From the NCBI GenBank assembly GCA_016710325.1, contig JADJXK010000002.1, positions 4,526,001 to 4,590,000 of the forward strand: a DNA stretch of 64,000 bases, in the 5' to 3' direction. The DNA is from Candidatus Leptofilum proximum. GTDB lineage: Bacteria; Chloroflexota; Anaerolineae; Promineifilales; Promineifilaceae. The position numbers and the translations under genes were made by a program. Positions 32,940-41,462 of the stretch are shown here, piece by piece. The stretch's first letter is position 1; the number at the start of each line of letters is the position of its first letter. Below the pieces are notes generated by a model. The model made no database searches and was not told the DNA's origin. It saw only the letters and a program-made list of their open reading frames with translations.

Positions 32940-33743
32940 TTACCTCAGGCGAATGCGGCGGTAACGGGCCAGAACAATCGCTGAGTACAGCCCATAGGCC
33001 ACCAGGCCGACCGCTACGATGCCCAACAGCCAGGGCCCGTACGGCTGGCCAGCCAGCGTTTGCAGCGCCCTGCCCACGCCGCCAGCTGCCTGCGGATTAG
33101 CCTGCCAGGCGGCCCGCACCAGGAAGATGCCAATCAGGCCAAAAACAACGGCTCGGGCGGCGATGCCAATTCGCCCGGCGCGGATGCCCCATTTAATTTC
33201 GGTGGCGCTCATTTCTTGCACCTTCAGCTTTTGGCGGAACTTGGTCTGATACGCTTTGTACAGCTGGTAGATGCCCACGCCAACGACAATAGCCCCGGCG
33301 ATGCCGATGAGCCAGATGCCGTATGGCTGCTGCATCAGTCGTGCCGTCCAGTCGGCAACCTGGTTGCCGCTGCCGCTGGCCCGTGCGGTCCAGAGGATGC
33401 GCAGCGCCGAGTAGGCCAATACACCATAGCCCAGGCCTGCAGCCACAAGTCCCACACGCTTGGCCATGCCCGAGGCGTCGCTGCCCGCGTTGTCCGGGTC
33501 GTAGACGCCGCGAATGACGTACCAGATAGCCAGCCCAATGAGGCCAACGCCAATCACGCCAACCAGAAACTGGCCCAATGGTTCGCTGGCAATGGCCGCA
33601 AATGCGCCCTGCGCACCGGCGGTCTGGCCGCCGCTCCCCAGGGCAGCCTGGATCGCCAAAATACCAACCGTGATGTAGACCAGGCCATTGGCCACAAACC
33701 CAAAGCGCATCAAGGGTTTTAACCAACTTTGTTGTTTATTCAT
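32940..33743 (-). CDS. DUF1206-family membrane protein
   Basis: 267 residues in three repeats of two helices each (about 14-75, 95-165, 190-260). Each repeat has a Gly-rich first helix and a Pro-(Tyr/Phe)-Gly-x-Trp-Leu/Phe-Leu segment: Pro-Leu-Gly-Gln-Phe-Leu, Pro-Tyr-Gly-Ile-Trp-Leu and Pro-Tyr-Gly-Pro-Trp-Leu. This is the DUF1206 arrangement; function is unknown. A Shine-Dalgarno GGAG precedes the start. It is transcribed alone. Confidence 0.85.
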   Translation of the reverse strand: MNKQQSWLKPLMRFGFVANGLVYITVGILAIQAALGSGGQTAGAQGAFAAIASEPLGQFLVGVIGVGLIGLAIWYVIRGVYDPDNAGSDASGMAKRVGLVAAGLGYGVLAYSALRILWTARASGSGNQVADWTARLMQQPYGIWLIGIAGAIVVGVGIYQLYKAYQTKFRQKLKVQEMSATEIKWGIRAGRIGIAARAVVFGLIGIFLVRAAWQANPQAAGGVGRALQTLAGQPYGPWLLGIVAVGLVAYGLYSAIVLARYRRIRLR

Positions 33744-34106
33744 CTTAATCTCCTTTTTTGTGAAGCTTTATTACATACGGTAAAGGATATAAAGGGCCAG
33801 GTGCAGTGCAGGGTATATAAACAAAGGTAGAAAAAACGGTATAAATTCAGCCGCGGCCGCCATGTGACAAATGTAACTGGCGGCCTATATCTGTATCTAT
33901 TGCCCTGGCAGCAACAACGGGATAGGCTGAACGTAAAAAAGGAGGCTCTTTGGGATTTCGTGGGGTTTGGCGTGAAACGTGAAGCGTGAAACGTGATGTC
34001 TCTCTGGTCACGTTTCACGTTTCACGCATCACGGATTGTAAACCCCCTGAATTCCTGAAGACCCAAAAAGTATCGTGGTGCCCCGTTGGAGCACAAGGAG
34101 AGCCAT
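33744..34106. other. 363-bp divergent intergenic region
   Basis: It separates the DUF1206 and PAP2 genes. The left half (33744-33900) is A+T-rich, with GGATATAAAGGGCCAG (33785-33800) facing the DUF1206 gene and CCTATATCTGTATC (33884-33897) facing the PAP2 gene, both candidate promoter elements. The right half is the palindromic element at 33944-34064. No gene is visible. Confidence 0.6.
33944..34064 (-). repeat. ~120-bp palindromic element, GTGAAAC type (copy in reverse orientation)
   Basis: Runs from GGCTCTTTGGGATTTCG to GAATTCCTGAAGACCC; its reverse complement closely matches the elements at 50536-50657 and 63367-63487 along the whole length, including the flanks outside the hairpin core. 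The core arms are GTGAAACGTGAAGC-type tandem units. Confidence 0.85.
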
Positions 34107-34886
34107 ATGGATAAAACTGATTCGCTCACAACCTTCTTAAATCCCTTTTACCGCCTCATGTCGCGTTTGGGCCATTACGAGTGGCGCATTTTGCTGGCGC
34201 TTTTTTTGATTATGGGCGGTATCTGGCTCACGATTAACCTGACCAGTGAAGTCCTGGAGGGCGATACACACACGATCGACCAGGAGCTGCTGCTGGCGCT
34301 GCGGGAGCCGGGCGACACCAATGATCCCATCGGGCCACGCTGGTTTGAGGAAATGATTCGGGATTACACGTCGCTGGGGGGAACGGGTGTGTTGATTTTG
34401 ATGGTAACGGCCGTTAGCAGCTACCTCTTCATGCTCAGGCGGTATAAAAACCTGGCGATTTTGTTAACGGCCGTTCTCGGCGCCGTCATTCTCAGCTTCT
34501 TTCTCAAAGACATCTTTGACCGTCCTCGGCCTGATCTCGTGGCCGATACCAGCGCCTTCACCAACGCCAGCTTCCCCAGCGGCCATTCGCTGCTGGCCGC
34601 CGCTACCTACCTCACGCTCGGTACCTTCATGGCCCAGGTACAGTCTCGCTTTCGGCTCAAAGCATTTATGATACTGTTGGCTATTTTTGTGATGGTGCTG
34701 GTGGGCTTCAGCCGGGTTTACCTGGGCGTGCACTGGCCGTCTGATGTGTTGGCCGGTTGGACGATTGGGGCCGTGTGGGCCTTGCTCTGCTGGCTGGGCT
34801 CCCGCTGGCTGCACCGAGAAGAACAAGAGGGCGAGGCAAAAGTGCCGGAACAAGAAGAACGTTCCGTTTCGGCGGCTGGCGGTTAG
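34107..34886 (+). CDS. PAP2-family phosphatase
   Basis: About 259 residues from the ATG at 34107, behind AAGGAG. The acid-phosphatase signature is complete: Lys-Asp-Ile-Phe-Asp-Arg-Pro-Arg-Pro near 142, Pro-Ser-Gly-His near 166, and Ser-Arg-Val-Tyr-Leu-Gly-Val-His-Trp-Pro-Ser-Asp near 208. Five or six membrane helices surround these. Such proteins dephosphorylate phosphatidic acid, PG phosphate or undecaprenyl pyrophosphate. It converges on, and overlaps by 4 bp, the DedA gene, next to other lipid genes. Confidence 0.9.
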   Translation: MDKTDSLTTFLNPFYRLMSRLGHYEWRILLALFLIMGGIWLTINLTSEVLEGDTHTIDQELLLALREPGDTNDPIGPRWFEEMIRDYTSLGGTGVLILMVTAVSSYLFMLRRYKNLAILLTAVLGAVILSFFLKDIFDRPRPDLVADTSAFTNASFPSGHSLLAAATYLTLGTFMAQVQSRFRLKAFMILLAIFVMVLVGFSRVYLGVHWPSDVLAGWTIGAVWALLCWLGSRWLHREEQEGEAKVPEQEERSVSAAGG

Positions 34887-35509
34887 TCCATGCGCTTCTT
34901 CACCTGGCTGCCCACGTAATACAGCAGCAAGATGCCCAGGATGGCATAGATCACGTACGAGTAGGTATCCACCCAGCCCAGCACGCGATCCCAGTTACGG
35001 CCCAAATAAACACCACCCCCGGCCAGCAGCAGGTTCCACACTGTAGTGCCAATAACCGTGAAGAGCAGAAAAACAGGAATGTTCATTTTTTCTACCCCGG
35101 CCGGAATGGAAATAATGCTGCGAATGGTGGGAATCAAACGGCCGAACAGCACCATCTTCTTGCCATGATCGTTAAACGTTTCCAGAGAGGAATCAAACTC
35201 ATCTTCCGATAGCAGCAAATATTTGCCGTTTTTGTCGATCCACTGACGCAAACGCTTTTCACCCAGCCTGTAGCCAAAATAGTAAATGGCCACCGCGCCC
35301 AACAAGGCGCCAATCGTACCGGCCAGGATCACGCCAACAAAGCTCATCTCGCCCTTGTTGACCTGAAAGCCAGCAAAGGGCATCACCACTTCAGAGGGGA
35401 TCGGGGGGAAAAGGTTTTCGATAAACATCAAAAAACCAATGCCCACGTACCCCGTTGTTTGTATCACCTGTTCCGCCAACATGCGGATTTGGTCGAGTAT
35501 AGTAGAGAT
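34883..35509 (-). CDS. DedA-family membrane protein (unusual start)
   Basis: About 209 residues. Glu-Asn-Leu-Phe-Pro-Pro-Ile-Pro-Ser-Glu near 35, a Phe-Gly-Arg-Leu-Ile-Pro-x-x-Arg-Ser segment near 122 and Gly-x-Thr-x-Trp-Asn near 155 are DedA hallmarks; DedA proteins act in membrane homeostasis and lipid-carrier flipping. The strong ribosome site AAGGAGG (35521-35515) is 5 nt before an ATC at 35509, not a standard codon. The next in-frame ATG is at 35482 without a ribosome site. Alignment to family length fits the ATC start best. It is the last gene of a minus-strand unit with PHP, lipid kinase and LPG-synthase-like genes. Confidence 0.8.
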   Translation of the reverse strand: MSTILDQIRMLAEQVIQTTGYVGIGFLMFIENLFPPIPSEVVMPFAGFQVNKGEMSFVGVILAGTIGALLGAVAIYYFGYRLGEKRLRQWIDKNGKYLLLSEDEFDSSLETFNDHGKKMVLFGRLIPTIRSIISIPAGVEKMNIPVFLLFTVIGTTVWNLLLAGGGVYLGRNWDRVLGWVDTYSYVIYAILGILLLYYVGSQVKKRMD

Positions 35510-35519
35510 AACAACCTCC

Positions 35520-36215
35520 TTATAAAGCGCGCAGGCGCTGCCTGGTTTGCTCAAACATCTTTTTGATAAAGGCGATGACAGGGTGAGTCCACTGCCCCAT
35601 GATCTCTCCTTTGTCCAGAGCTTTTAACAAATCTTTCGGCCCGTTAATGGGTTGGTCTGGCAGTTCGGCCCAGGCGGTGCCTACGTCGGCCAGGCGGTGG
35701 GCGTCTGTGCCAGCGCTGGTGACTACGTTGTGCTGAGCCGCCCACGCTGCGGCCTGGCGATTGTAACGCTGGAAGGAGATGCGGGCGTTAAACGCCTCCA
35801 CGACGTCAATATCATCGGCGATTTGGGCCAGGGCGGTGGAGCGGAGACGGCCGACTTTCAACCGGTCAAAGCCATGGGGCAGCAGCACCAGCCCTCCCTG
35901 GTCCTTAATACGGGCCACCACCTCGGTGGCGGGCAGGCCAGCGGGAATCTTTTCTTTTAAAAACAGGCCAATAATTTCCCCTTCCAGCGCGGTTACTTCT
36001 TCACCCACGATGATGGTGAGGGGAAGGCGCGGGGTAGCGGCCGTTTCGGTGGCGGCCAGCACCATCTCCTGCAGCTTCTGGGCGCCCCACACTTCATCGT
36101 GGTCCGTAATCGCCTGCACCCGGATTTTCTGCTCACGCAGACGCTCCGGGAACAATTCGATCGGCGTCATGCAGTCAGCGGACGCTTCCGTATGACAATG
36201 TAGATCAATTCGCAT
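35520..36215 (-). CDS. PHP-domain phosphoesterase
   Basis: 231 residues with the PHP metal-binding pattern: Asp-Leu-His-Cys-His near residue 4, Thr-Asp-His-Asp-Glu near 37, Gly-Glu-Glu-Val-Thr near 72, Leu-Pro-His-Gly near 113, and Ser-Ala-Gly-Thr-Asp-Ala-His near 172. The fold is a trinuclear-metal phosphoesterase as in histidinol phosphatase and YciV/RnaAM. The substrate is unknown. Its start overlaps the lipid-kinase gene by 11 bp, and its stop TAA abuts the ribosome site of the DedA gene. Confidence 0.85.
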   Translation of the reverse strand: MRIDLHCHTEASADCMTPIELFPERLREQKIRVQAITDHDEVWGAQKLQEMVLAATETAATPRLPLTIIVGEEVTALEGEIIGLFLKEKIPAGLPATEVVARIKDQGGLVLLPHGFDRLKVGRLRSTALAQIADDIDVVEAFNARISFQRYNRQAAAWAAQHNVVTSAGTDAHRLADVGTAWAELPDQPINGPKDLLKALDKGEIMGQWTHPVIAFIKKMFEQTRQRLRAL

Positions 36216-37179
36216 GTGAATACTCTTTCCCCTCCAGCTGCTCGGGCAGCCAAATGTTCAAGGCCTGTGGCAGCACCTTCACGTGAATGGTTGCCTCTTC
36301 AGGCACATCGGGAAACATTCGGATGAGGTTGGCTGCCTCTTCCTGGTTTTCACGGCGAAAGTTAAACCCTTTTGGCTGCACATAGTCATCAATGTGAAAG
36401 GGAAAGCCATGCCACTCTATCGACAGCTCCGGTACCCGGTAAACGCTCACGCTGGGCAGCTCCACCATCTCCTCTGTAAGCAGGCCGCGCAGGTAGCTGA
36501 AGTAGCCCTCCCGTTTTTCGCCATCGATGCACACCACGTGCAGCAGACCATCCGTGGGATCGGCATCCGGGGCAAACTTCAGGCGCGGACCGACGGCATG
36601 GGCGTTTAAAATTTCTACCAGCAAAAATTCACAGGTAACGTCTTGCTGGGGCAGGTGCACGGTTGTTCGCTGCCCATACCCCTGCGTGAGTACTTCCACC
36701 AGGGACTTCACGCTGCGCGTGACGCTTTTGCCTTTTTCTGGCTCGTACCGCGCCAGGACCTCGGCAAAAAAACCGAGTCCCGCTCCTTCCATGAAGTAGT
36801 CGTCTCCCCAGGGGGCCGACACGTGGCCCAGATCAAACCGGTGTTTTTGCGGGTTGCGCAGCCGCTCGATAATTTCTAGCGGCGTGCCTTCAACCCCCAG
36901 TGTGGCATTGAGGTTGTTGGCCGTGCCCATGGGCAGGATCGTCATGGCGGCGTCTGGGTTGCCAACCAGGCGGGTGGCTACGGCCTTGGCGGTGCCATCT
37001 CCCCCGGCCGAAACCACGAGGCCGTCAATACCATGAAGAATTTCGTCCAAATCATCTTCGTTTTTGGTGGCCAAATACACCGGGCTAAAGCCGGCATTTT
37101 TTAGGCCTTCCAGGATATCCTCTGGCGTAAGGGAGTTGGCTTGGCCAGCGCCCGTGTTGTAGATGAGTGTTGCTTTCAT
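36205..37179 (-). CDS. Diacylglycerol kinase-family lipid kinase (YegS/BmrU-like)
   Basis: 324 residues. N-terminal Tyr-Asn-Thr-Gly-Ala-Gly, then Val-Ser-Ala-Gly-Gly-Asp-Gly-Thr (about 57-64), the ATP-binding GGDGT motif, and Pro-Met-Gly-Thr-Ala-Asn-Asn near 83 define the DAGK catalytic domain. A beta-rich C-terminal domain follows. It would phosphorylate diacylglycerol or a related lipid at the inner membrane face. It overlaps the upstream gene by 4 bp, so the products may act together on the membrane. Confidence 0.88.
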   Translation of the reverse strand: MKATLIYNTGAGQANSLTPEDILEGLKNAGFSPVYLATKNEDDLDEILHGIDGLVVSAGGDGTAKAVATRLVGNPDAAMTILPMGTANNLNATLGVEGTPLEIIERLRNPQKHRFDLGHVSAPWGDDYFMEGAGLGFFAEVLARYEPEKGKSVTRSVKSLVEVLTQGYGQRTTVHLPQQDVTCEFLLVEILNAHAVGPRLKFAPDADPTDGLLHVVCIDGEKREGYFSYLRGLLTEEMVELPSVSVYRVPELSIEWHGFPFHIDDYVQPKGFNFRRENQEEAANLIRMFPDVPEEATIHVKVLPQALNIWLPEQLEGKEYSHAN

Positions 37180-38168
37180 GCTTTCTCCTGTACCACAGTC
37201 TTATTCGTTGATTCAGCGGCTAACTCTGCTGTGCCGTCCCACCAGAGGAAGTAAACGGCCGCTCCCAGTACAGCCTGGAAGAAAACGGTAGCCAGCCGGA
37301 AAATGGCCACGGCGGCGGCCAGCTGGTTCACGTTGGCCTGCGCGGCGGAGGCTAAAAAGCCAACCATCGACGCTTCGGTGACACCGACGCCGCCGGGAAC
37401 CGGCACCAGGCGGCCCAACATGGTCGGTAAGATAAAACCAAGGATTACCGTGGGCAGCCCCAAATCGAGATCCAAACCACGCAGCGACAGGTCCAGGGCC
37501 AGAATCTTGCCCACAAACGCCAGGATGGTGAGCAGGAAGGCCGGACCCATGATGCGCCACGTTAGCACCTTGGGCACCGATTCCAAGAAGGTGTGCCATT
37601 TATCCTGGGCGTGCAGCTTTGTGGCGATCCAATCGGCGGCGCGGGCCAGCCACTGGCGGGTGGTGGGGATGAGGTAGAGGATGGTGACGGCCGTTATCAC
37701 CCCCAGCAAAATCAGTGCCGGTAGACGAGCTGCCTCAAACCATAAGGCCGCCCCCAGCGAACACACGATGAAGATCACCTGGTCGATGGCGCTGGAAAAG
37801 GCAATGGGCACGCTGCTTTCGGCTATGGGAATTTTGACCTGCTTCATCAGCCCGGCCCGGGCCACAATGCCGCCCGGCAGCAGCGTAACGGCCTGCCCCG
37901 CCACGTAGGCTTTAAACGTCACCAGGCCTGGCAAGCCGTCGGCAAAGGGGGCCATGAGCAGCACAAACCGCCAGGCCTTGAGCAGGAGGTAGCTGGTAGA
38001 GATGAGTAGAATCAGCGGGGCGTAGCCGTAATTAAAGGATTGCAGAGCATTGAGGACTTCTGCTCCGTTCAGGTACTTTACGGCCGCATAAATCACCCCA
38101 CCCAAAATGGCGAGGTGAAGGCCGTACTTCAGAATCTTCTCTGATCCCAAGGATTTTATTTTTTCCAT
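37176..38168 (-). CDS. Lysylphosphatidylglycerol synthase-like flippase domain protein
   Basis: 330 residues with about eight membrane helices. Features of the LPG_synthase_TM family (PF03706) are Gly-Gly-Val-Ile-Tyr-Ala near 20, Leu-Leu-Pro-Gly-Gly-Ile-Val-Ala-Arg-Ala near 100, and Pro-Val-Pro-Gly-Gly-Val-Gly-Val-Thr-Glu near 263. It lacks an aminoacyl transferase domain. It is the first gene of the lipid-related unit (followed by lipid kinase, PHP and DedA genes). An ATGTGTGAGG half-site and GGATATAG box lie about 40 bp upstream. Confidence 0.82.
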   Translation of the reverse strand: MEKIKSLGSEKILKYGLHLAILGGVIYAAVKYLNGAEVLNALQSFNYGYAPLILLISTSYLLLKAWRFVLLMAPFADGLPGLVTFKAYVAGQAVTLLPGGIVARAGLMKQVKIPIAESSVPIAFSSAIDQVIFIVCSLGAALWFEAARLPALILLGVITAVTILYLIPTTRQWLARAADWIATKLHAQDKWHTFLESVPKVLTWRIMGPAFLLTILAFVGKILALDLSLRGLDLDLGLPTVILGFILPTMLGRLVPVPGGVGVTEASMVGFLASAAQANVNQLAAAVAIFRLATVFFQAVLGAAVYFLWWDGTAELAAESTNKTVVQEKA

Positions 38169-38260
38169 GACAGGTAAGATAAAACATGGCCAGCTGCTGC
38201 GCCATGTGTGAGGATATAGAGCCAGGTTATAAAAAGGATAGCTTTTCGGAGAGAAGAAAC

Positions 38261-39766
38261 TCAGGCCGGTTCTGGCGCTCTCAGGCAGGCCTGGCAGAGG
38301 CCAAACACGTCGGTAATGCGTACGTGTTCTGGTATAGGCACATTCTCTGGCGCTCCGGCAACAAACAGCGGGGGTTCGGAATCCAGCCGGTGCAGGGAGG
38401 CGTGTGAGCCGCCGCCAGGGAAGGGAGAAACCCCGGGCACCACAAATTCATGCCCGATCCTGGCCGTCATCCAGAGGTGGCCGCTGTTGTCACAGTCCAG
38501 CGCGCCCACCAGGCGCTCAAAGGCGTTGGGGTAGTTGGGAAAAGTGATGAGCTGGTCTTGCACACGGCCGTCTACCACCGCCAGGTCGCCCTCCCAACAC
38601 CAGGTGTTGCCGTAGTGATCAGCAGCCATCGCCTCATCTTCCGCAGCGCGCCAGAAGCGGAGACGGCCGTTACAGGTCTTCACCACATAGCCACCCCCTT
38701 CGCCAAATAATTCGGCGCGGTAGATGAGCTGGTCAATCCGCTCGTCGTTTAGCAGGCTCTGGCAAATACTTTCGATCCAGGCGGTGTCCATCTCCCGGAA
38801 GTAAAGCTGCGCCGAGCGCAGGTTGGGGCAGGGCATAATGTCATCTCCGTCCCGCCAGGGCTGGCCTGCCCTGGCCAGCTGGGCCCCGCTCAGAATCTCC
38901 ATCAGGTCGATCTTCTCCTGGTTCGCATCGGCCACCGTGGCGCTTTGGGAGTGATCGCCGGTGATCACCACCATGAACTGTTCCAGGAACGACTCCAGCC
39001 CGCCGTAAAGCGTGAACAGCCGCTCCAGCATTTCATCCAGGTGGCCGAGCTGCTGTTGGGCCCTCACCGGACCTTGCCGGTGAGAGATCTCATCGTTGTC
39101 GGGGAAGTAGGCCAGGGTGAAGGCGGGAAACTCGTCCTTGGCGGCCAGCTGCTGCATCAGGTCGCTGCTGTTTCGGTCAGAAAAACCAAACCAGTTGGTG
39201 ACCCCCGTATAGGTGGCTTCAATTTCCAGGTCGGCCGAATTGGCCAGCAAGTCGCCCAGCAGCAGGATTTTTGGCCCCATCAGGGTGGTGCTGGCGGGCA
39301 GGCCGGGCAGCCACTTCAGCAGCAGCGGCATGTTGACGTGGTGGGGTACATCGCCCCGGTACAGGGGAAAGTTGATGCAGGCGGTTTTGCTGCCCGCCCG
39401 CTCCAACTGCTGAAAAATTGTCGGTGACTGCAAGTAGTCGTTATTCAGTTCCAACAAAAATTCATGGAAGAAATTACCCACGCCTTTTTGCAGCATCATG
39501 CCCAAACTGCCGCTGAAGTAAACAATTTTCTCATCCTCAAGGTCGAACCAGTGCGAGCCGACTACACCATGTTCGGCAGGATACTTCCCGGTGACGATGC
39601 TGGCCAGGGCGGCATGGGTAATGGAGGGAAAAACGCTGAGGCATTGCTCGCGAACCACGCCTGCTTTGCGCAGCATTTGGAAGTGGGGGTAACGGCCGTT
39701 ATCCATTTCTTGCAGCAGCAGGGGGGCAGTCAGGGCATCGATCACCAGGAGTAAGACTCGTTTCAT
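38261..39766 (-). CDS. Alkaline phosphatase-superfamily type I phosphodiesterase
   Basis: 501 residues. The N-terminal Leu-Val-Ile-Asp-Ala-Leu-Thr and nucleophile region Ser-Val-Phe-Pro-Ser-Ile-Thr-His-Ala-Ala near 46 match the metal/Thr nucleophile site of the nucleotide pyrophosphatase/phosphodiesterase family. Asp-Asn-Asp-Glu-Ile-Ser-His near 223 and Ile-Thr-Gly-Asp-His-Ser near 270 supply more metal ligands. There is no signal peptide, so it is probably cytosolic. The substrate is not evident. A Shine-Dalgarno AAGGAGAA precedes the start. It lies between a lipid-gene unit and an aldehyde dehydrogenase gene. Confidence 0.82.
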   Translation of the reverse strand: MKRVLLLVIDALTAPLLLQEMDNGRYPHFQMLRKAGVVREQCLSVFPSITHAALASIVTGKYPAEHGVVGSHWFDLEDEKIVYFSGSLGMMLQKGVGNFFHEFLLELNNDYLQSPTIFQQLERAGSKTACINFPLYRGDVPHHVNMPLLLKWLPGLPASTTLMGPKILLLGDLLANSADLEIEATYTGVTNWFGFSDRNSSDLMQQLAAKDEFPAFTLAYFPDNDEISHRQGPVRAQQQLGHLDEMLERLFTLYGGLESFLEQFMVVITGDHSQSATVADANQEKIDLMEILSGAQLARAGQPWRDGDDIMPCPNLRSAQLYFREMDTAWIESICQSLLNDERIDQLIYRAELFGEGGGYVVKTCNGRLRFWRAAEDEAMAADHYGNTWCWEGDLAVVDGRVQDQLITFPNYPNAFERLVGALDCDNSGHLWMTARIGHEFVVPGVSPFPGGGSHASLHRLDSEPPLFVAGAPENVPIPEHVRITDVFGLCQACLRAPEPA

Positions 39767-39802
39767 GCAAAAAGTTCTCCTTTGCTCTAAAACACAGGGT
39801 AT

Positions 39803-41170
39803 CTATTTGACATAGACCGTTTTGATATTAACAAACTCTTTAATGCCAAAGTGCGACAGCTCACGGCCGTAGCCGCTTTCCTTGATGCCACCAAAAGGCA
39901 GGCGTGGGTCTGACTTAACAAAGGTGTTGACAAAACAGGCTCCCGCTTCCAGCCGTTCGGTGGCGATGCGCTGGCCCCTTTCTATGTCGCGGGTGAAAAC
40001 GGCCGCACCCAAACCAAACACCGAATCGTTGGCCACGTAAATGGCTTCTTCTTCATCGGCCACGGCAATGATGGCAGCCACCGGGCCAAACAGCTCTTCT
40101 TCGTAGGCGGGCATACCGGGTTTGACATTGGTCAGCACGGTGGGCGGGTAGTAGGCGCCCGCACCGTCTGGGATTTTGCCGCCCAGCAGGCAGGTTGCCC
40201 CTTTGGCCACGCTTTGCGCCACCTGTTCGTGCAGTTCGTCGCGCAAGTCGCGGCGGGCTTGCGGTCCCACCTCTGTCGCTTCATCCAGCGGATCGCCCAT
40301 AGAAACGGCCGACATACGCGCCACAAATCTTTCTGTAAAAGCGGCGAGCTGGGATTCCACCACAATAAAACGTTTGGCGGCAATGCAGCTCTGGCCGGAA
40401 TTGATCAGGCGGCTTTGCACACAGGTGGCCACGGCCAGTTCCAGGTCGGCATCGGCCAGAACCAGGTAAGGGTCGCTGCCACCCAATTCCAGCACGGTTT
40501 TCTTGAGCATTTCACCCGCTTTCTGGGCCACAGCCTGCCCGGCCCGGGTGCTGCCGGTGAGGGTCACGGCTCTGACCAGCGGATGTTCGATGACGGCCGT
40601 TACCTGATGGCTGCCAATGAGCAGGGTGCGGAAGGCGTGTTCGGGAAAGCCGCTGTCCTGGAAAATACGCTCGATAGCCAGGGCGCAGCCGGGCACGTTG
40701 CTGGCGTGTTTGAGCAGCGCCGTATTGCCCGCCATCAGCGCCGGGGCAGCAAAGCGAAACACCTGCCAGAACGGGAAGTTCCAGGGCATCACCGCCAGCA
40801 CAACGCCCAGCGGCTGGTAGCTCACAAAACTCTCACTGGCATCCGTTTCAATAAACTCAGGTGCCAGGAATTTTTCAGCGTGGTCGGCGTAATAGTCACA
40901 CACCCAGGCGCACTTTTGCGCTTCGGCGATGCCGTCTTTGACCGGCTTGCCCATCTCGCGAGCCATCAGTTCGCCATAGTCGCGGGCCTTGCTGCGCAAT
41001 ATTTGCGCTGCCTGGCGCATCTTGCTGGCCCGCTCGGCAAATTCGGTCCGGCGCCACTGCTGGAAGGTATGATCTGCTGCCTGGATAATCTGGTTTACGT
41101 CGGAGGGTGAATGTTCTTCATAACGCCCGATGACTTCGTCGGTAGCGGGATTGATGGCTTCTATTGTCAT
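39803..41170 (-). CDS. Succinate-semialdehyde dehydrogenase-like aldehyde dehydrogenase
   Basis: 455 residues, the short form typical of Gab/Sad enzymes. Catalytic Cys in Asn-Ser-Gly-Gln-Ser-Cys-Ile-Ala-Ala-Lys-Arg near 265, general base Glu in Leu-Glu-Leu-Gly-Gly-Ser near 231, and Pro-Trp-Asn-Phe-Pro-Phe-Trp near 130 are present. The pattern Ala-Ala-Lys-Arg after Cys is common in succinate-semialdehyde dehydrogenases, which make succinate. That product would connect to the 4-hydroxybutyrate-type enzyme encoded at 14881. Other aldehydes remain possible. GGAGAAAGAG precedes the start. Confidence 0.82.
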   Translation of the reverse strand: MTIEAINPATDEVIGRYEEHSPSDVNQIIQAADHTFQQWRRTEFAERASKMRQAAQILRSKARDYGELMAREMGKPVKDGIAEAQKCAWVCDYYADHAEKFLAPEFIETDASESFVSYQPLGVVLAVMPWNFPFWQVFRFAAPALMAGNTALLKHASNVPGCALAIERIFQDSGFPEHAFRTLLIGSHQVTAVIEHPLVRAVTLTGSTRAGQAVAQKAGEMLKKTVLELGGSDPYLVLADADLELAVATCVQSRLINSGQSCIAAKRFIVVESQLAAFTERFVARMSAVSMGDPLDEATEVGPQARRDLRDELHEQVAQSVAKGATCLLGGKIPDGAGAYYPPTVLTNVKPGMPAYEEELFGPVAAIIAVADEEEAIYVANDSVFGLGAAVFTRDIERGQRIATERLEAGACFVNTFVKSDPRLPFGGIKESGYGRELSHFGIKEFVNIKTVYVK

Positions 41171-41462
41171 GCTCTTTCTCCTGTGAAAGAAAAAAGTAGG
41201 TCGCGTAGAGACGTAGGGGCACAGAGAAGAAAATCTGTGTCATCTGTGCCAGCTTAGCCAAGAGGGTGTGTTGCGGCTATGTATCGCGGTACAAAGGTCG
41301 GACACAATTTGGATATAACGGGGTGGGGAACGGCCGTTGCCCACCCCCTTTGCACCACAATTTGGCAGGTTATACCCGCCTGCTTATAACCAGATACATG
41401 GGAAAACCGACGGTAAACAATTATATTGATAAACATCGACAGTGAAAAAGAAGGACAAACTT

